Shown here piece by piece: positions 5,298-7,201 of a stretch of 7,201 nucleotides of DNA. Made by a program: the position numbers and the translations under genes. Source of the DNA: JAICLL01 sp035252155 (GTDB lineage: Bacteria; Planctomycetota; Planctomycetia; Pirellulales; JAICIG01); the NCBI GenBank assembly GCA_035252155.1, contig DATFDL010000399.1:1-7201 (forward strand), written 5' to 3'. How positions within the stretch are numbered: position 1 is the first letter of the stretch; each line of letters starts with the position of its first letter. A model generated the notes under the pieces. The model ran no database searches. It was not told the DNA's origin and saw only the letters and a program-made list of their open reading frames with translations.

Positions 5298-5867
5298 TCA
5301 CTCCTTCGCCCGCTCAATATACTCCCCCGTCCGCGTGTCGATTTTGATTAAGTCGCCAATATCGACAAACGCCGGGCAGACCATTTCGGCCCCGGTCTCC
5401 AGCTTCACGGGCTTGGTCAGGTTGGTGGCGGTGTTGCCCCGCACCGCCGGCTCGCAATACTCGATTCGCAGCACCACGTGGTTGGGCGGCGTCACCGAGA
5501 TGGGATTGTTATTGAACAACACCATGTTGCACACCATGCCCTCTTTGATGTACTTCCAGGCGTCGTCGACCTGGTCGGCCGACAGCTCGTATTGCTCGTA
5601 GCTGGCGTTGTCCATGAACACAAACGCCTCGCCCTGGCGATAGAGATATTGAGCGGCGATTTCGGCCACGTCGGCCGCGTCGAGCGAATCGCCCCCTTTG
5701 TAGGTGCGCTCCAGCACCGTGTTTCGCAGTAGATTGCGCAACTTGCACTTGTACAACGCGTTCCCCTTGCCGGGCTTCACAAAGTTGCACTCGATCATCA
5801 GATAGGGATCGCCCTCTATCTGGACCTTCAATCCTTTCTTGAATTCGCTAGTGTTGTAGCTGGGCAC
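5298..5867 (-). CDS. efp: Translation elongation factor P (EF-P)
   Basis: EF-P binds between the P and E sites of the ribosome and speeds peptide bond formation at consecutive prolines. From the GTG at 5867 the protein has 189 residues (E. coli: 188). Domain I begins PSYNTSEFKKGLKV and carries the loop KPGKGNA with Lys34 at the tip, exactly the residue that EpmA modifies in E. coli. Domain II (about 65-127) includes MDNASYEQYEL and NNNPISVTPPNHV; domain III includes LTKPVKLETGAEM and ends with IGDLIKIDTRTGEYIERAKE, the family's C-terminal signature. The frame is open to an ATG at 6044, but that region overlaps epmB on the other strand; GTG5867 aligns with the family start and has AGGAAA (5875-5880) 7 bases upstream. 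epmA follows on the same strand. Identity is certain. Confidence 0.97.
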   Translation of the reverse strand: MPSYNTSEFKKGLKVQIEGDPYLMIECNFVKPGKGNALYKCKLRNLLRNTVLERTYKGGDSLDAADVAEIAAQYLYRQGEAFVFMDNASYEQYELSADQVDDAWKYIKEGMVCNMVLFNNNPISVTPPNHVVLRIEYCEPAVRGNTATNLTKPVKLETGAEMVCPAFVDIGDLIKIDTRTGEYIERAKE

Positions 5868-5897
5868 GAATCGGTTTCCTATCGGGCAAGTCAGAAA

Positions 5898-6935
5898 ATG
5901 AACGAATCGCTGATTATAGCAAAGGGGGGCAAGCCTGTCCGCCCGGAAAATCGCCCGCCGCCACGCTGGCAGCGGCTGCTCAAAGACGCCATTCGCGATC
6001 CGCTCGAACTCTGCCGCCTCTTGAAATTGCCAGACCAGTATCACGCGGCGGCGGTTCGGGCGGCCCGCGGCTTTCCGTTATTCGTACCGCGCGGCTATGT
6101 TGATTTGATGCGCCGCGGCGACCCAGCCGATCCGCTCTTGCGGCAGGTGCTGCCGCTGGCCGAAGAGCTGGCCGACGTGCCGGGCTTCTCGGCCGACCCG
6201 GTGGGCGATGGCCCGGTGACGCTCGTGCCGGGCCTGCTGCACAAATACGCCGGCCGCGCCCTGCTCGTGCTCACCGGGGCCTGTGCCGTGCATTGCCGCT
6301 ATTGTTTTCGGCGTGAATTTCCCTACCACGAGTCGCCGCGTTCGCCGGACGAATGGCAAAGGGCGATCGAGCGCATCGCGGCCGACGAAACGATCGACGA
6401 AGTGATTCTCAGCGGCGGCGATCCCTTGATGCTGCGCGACGAACCGCTCGGCCAGTTGGCGGATCGGATGGCCTCGATCGGGCATGTGCGCCGGCTGCGC
6501 ATCCACAGTCGTCTGCCGATCGTCTTGCCCGAGCGAGTCTGCGACGACTTGCTGGCCTGGCTGCGCGGCACACGGCTGACGCCGATCGTGGTGGTTCACG
6601 CCAATCATCCCGCCGAGCTTTCGCCCGCCGCCGCAGCGGCCTTGGGACGACTGGCCGACGCCGGCGTTCCGCTCTTGAACCAATCGGTGCTCTTGGCGGG
6701 CGTGAACGACAACGCCGACATCTTGACCGAGCTCTGCCGGCGCTTGGTCGATCTACGAGTGATGCCGTATTACTTACACCAGCTCGATCGCGTGCGCGGA
6801 GCCGCTCACTTCGAGGCGCCCGAAGCCACCGGCCGGCGACTCATCGCCGAGCTCCGTCGCCGGTTGCCGGGCTACGCGGTGCCCCACTACGTGCGTGAGA
6901 CACCCGGCGAGAGGCACAAGACTGTGTTGGCTTAA
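5898..6935 (+). CDS. epmB: L-lysine 2,3-aminomutase EpmB (YjeK), EF-P modification
   Basis: A radical-SAM, PLP-dependent enzyme that turns (S)-alpha-lysine into (R)-beta-lysine, the donor used by EpmA. The 345 residues match E. coli EpmB (342) throughout. The [4Fe-4S] cysteines are C129, C133 and C136 in CAVHCRYCFRREFPY (CxxxCxxC). Other conserved blocks are DPLLRQVLP (78-86), VPGLLHKYAGRALL (110-123), the SAM-binding ILSGGDPLM (170-178), RLRIHSRLPIV (199-209), LLNQSVLLAGVNDN (259-272) and MPYYLHQLDRVRGAAHF (289-305), which should hold the PLP and substrate contacts. The E. coli-type length, without the long extensions of clostridial lysine aminomutase, supports the EpmB subfamily. ATG5898 is the only start before the conserved region; no good Shine-Dalgarno is seen. 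It diverges from efp with 30 bases between starts, so its promoter must lie in or beside the efp coding region; I found none. Confidence 0.95.
   Translation: MNESLIIAKGGKPVRPENRPPPRWQRLLKDAIRDPLELCRLLKLPDQYHAAAVRAARGFPLFVPRGYVDLMRRGDPADPLLRQVLPLAEELADVPGFSADPVGDGPVTLVPGLLHKYAGRALLVLTGACAVHCRYCFRREFPYHESPRSPDEWQRAIERIAADETIDEVILSGGDPLMLRDEPLGQLADRMASIGHVRRLRIHSRLPIVLPERVCDDLLAWLRGTRLTPIVVVHANHPAELSPAAAAALGRLADAGVPLLNQSVLLAGVNDNADILTELCRRLVDLRVMPYYLHQLDRVRGAAHFEAPEATGRRLIAELRRRLPGYAVPHYVRETPGERHKTVLA
5913..5941 (-). promoter_or_regulatory. Candidate efp promoter inside the epmB coding region
   Basis: On the minus strand an extended -10 box, TGCTATAAT (TATAAT at 5913-5918), is preceded at 17 bases by CGGACA (5936-5941), matching four of six -35 positions. 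Transcription would start near 5906 and give a leader of about 39 bases to GTG5867. The boxes fall within codons 6-15 of epmB on the opposite strand. This is the best consensus promoter in the window. Confidence 0.6.
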
Positions 6936-6941
6936 GTCGTG

Positions 6942-7010
6942 GTGGCTGGGGCAGAGCCTTGGCGATGCCCCGGCGATACATCGCGATGGGCGACAAGGCG
7001 AGGGGGCGAT
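6942..7010 (+). repeat. Dispersed intergenic repeat, copy B
   Basis: The first 33 bases (6942-6974) are identical to 2975-3007, and the GGCGAT/GGCGAC-rich tail ends in the same GGGGCGATG. It begins 6 bases after the epmB stop codon, so its hairpin (GGGGCA with TGCCCC, extending to about 9 bp with one wobble) would sit in the 3' end of the epmB mRNA. No U-run follows, so a classical terminator is not shown. Confidence 0.75.
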
Positions 7011-7048
7011 GGCGCGCAAGTGGATGTAGGCGTAGAGGGCCGAGCAGC

Positions 7049-7070
7049 CGTAGGGTGGGACGAGCCACCC
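7049..7070. repeat. Hairpin with shared CGTAGGGTGGG box
   Basis: GGGTGG (7053-7058) and CCACCC (7065-7070) form a perfect 6-bp stem with a 6-base loop. The preceding box CGTAGGGTGGG (7049-7059) is the same 11-mer found reversed at 2474-2484. It could mark the edge between chromosomal repeat and the insertion sequence to the right. Confidence 0.45.
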
Positions 7071-7091
7071 CTTTCAACATGGTGAAAACCT

Positions 7092-7099
7092 GCTATAAG
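7092..7099 (+). promoter_or_regulatory. Candidate extended -10 promoter of the transposase
   Basis: TGCTATAAG (7091-7099) is a near-consensus extended -10; the region 16-17 bases upstream (CTTTCAA, 7071-7077) is a poor -35. A start near 7106 would give a leader of about 43 bases. It overlaps the left arm of the ribosome-binding-site hairpin. Confidence 0.35.
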
Positions 7100-7144
7100 T
7101 CGCCTCCCCGTAGGGTTTTGGCTCTTTAACCTTTAGGAGGCGAC
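7099..7144 (+). promoter_or_regulatory. Hairpin able to hide the transposase ribosome-binding site
   Basis: GTCGCCTCC (7099-7107) is the exact reverse complement of GGAGGCGAC (7136-7144), which contains most of the strong Shine-Dalgarno AGGAGG (7135-7140) lying 8 bases before the ATG at 7149. The loop is 28 bases. A transcript that reads through from upstream would carry both arms and mask the site; one that starts near 7106 would lack nearly all of the left arm. This matches the known control of IS10 and IS50 transposases in principle; here it is inferred from sequence. Confidence 0.5.
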
Positions 7145-7148
7145 AAGG

Positions 7149-7201
7149 ATGTTGCTGAGCATTGTGGAACGATTCATCGAGAAGTGCCCTGCTGCCGTGA
7201 T
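7149..7201 (+). CDS. Transposase N-terminus, probable IS4 family (partial, cut by window)
   Basis: Seventeen codons from the ATG read MLLSIVERFIEKCPAAV before the window ends. This start, with a short helix and the CPAAV box, resembles from memory the N-termini of IS4-like transposases common in planctomycetes; the DDE catalytic residues would lie outside the window. A strong Shine-Dalgarno (AGGAGG, 8 bases upstream) makes the start reliable, and is unlike the weak sites of the other genes here. The left end of the element cannot be fixed; it probably lies between about 7049 and 7099. The family call is tentative. Confidence 0.55.
   Translation, partial: MLLSIVERFIEKCPAAV

Noticed and set aside
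5868..6044. Longer EF-P starting at ATG 6044
   Set aside because: The extra 59 residues overlap epmB and have no match to EF-P, whose family start coincides with GTG 5867 behind a Shine-Dalgarno.
6078..6683. A 201-codon minus-strand frame opposite epmB
   Set aside because: It is antisense to conserved radical-SAM sequence and shows no recognisable domain.
2975..7010. CRISPR array formed by the repeated units
   Set aside because: The repeats are single copies kilobases apart with no regular spacers and no cas genes.

Overview
The window is GC-rich bacterial chromosome that most resembles a planctomycete, probably of the Pirellulales. The reasons are the compact hairpin-forming repeats between genes, a planctomycete-style Gfo/Idh/MocA oxidoreductase, a lone ECF sigma factor, and an IS4-like transposase start. 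The lineage is inferred from overall style; no marker gene here settles it.

Layout, left to right. Bases 1-157 hold no gene but carry a perfect 14-bp hairpin at the edge. An ECF sigma factor (158-751, minus) faces away from an NAD(P)-type oxidoreductase (1046-2176, plus). The gap between them holds a candidate sigma promoter and a 165-bp fold-back element. Bases 2177-2508 are non-coding and made of nested inverted repeats and hairpins. A small helical protein of unknown function follows (2509-2844, minus). A gap with a dispersed repeat then leads into a type II toxin-antitoxin pair (antitoxin 3119-3382 and VapC-like PIN toxin 3382-3798, overlapping by one base). A small charged antitoxin-like ORF (3818-4003, minus) converges on the toxin.

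The right half is a complete EF-P beta-lysylation module: epmA (4172-5143, minus), efp (5298-5867, minus) and epmB (5898-6935, plus). EpmB is a radical-SAM lysine 2,3-aminomutase that makes (R)-beta-lysine. EpmA, a lysyl-tRNA-synthetase paralogue, attaches it to the EF-P loop lysine (Lys34 here), and modified EF-P relieves ribosome stalling at polyproline. efp and epmA point the same way and are separated by a G-rich/C-rich inverted repeat. epmB is divergent, with only 30 bases between the two start codons, and the best efp promoter lies inside the epmB coding sequence.

After epmB comes a second copy of the dispersed repeat, then a hairpin, and at the right edge the first 17 codons of a probable IS4-family transposase. 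Its ribosome-binding site can be sequestered by an upstream complementary sequence.

No tRNA, rRNA or CRISPR array was seen. No wholly new system is evident. The least explained material is the family of fold-back and hairpin repeats (836-1000, 2195-2484, 2975-3060, 5155-5297, 6942-7010) and the small ORFs around 3818-4171.
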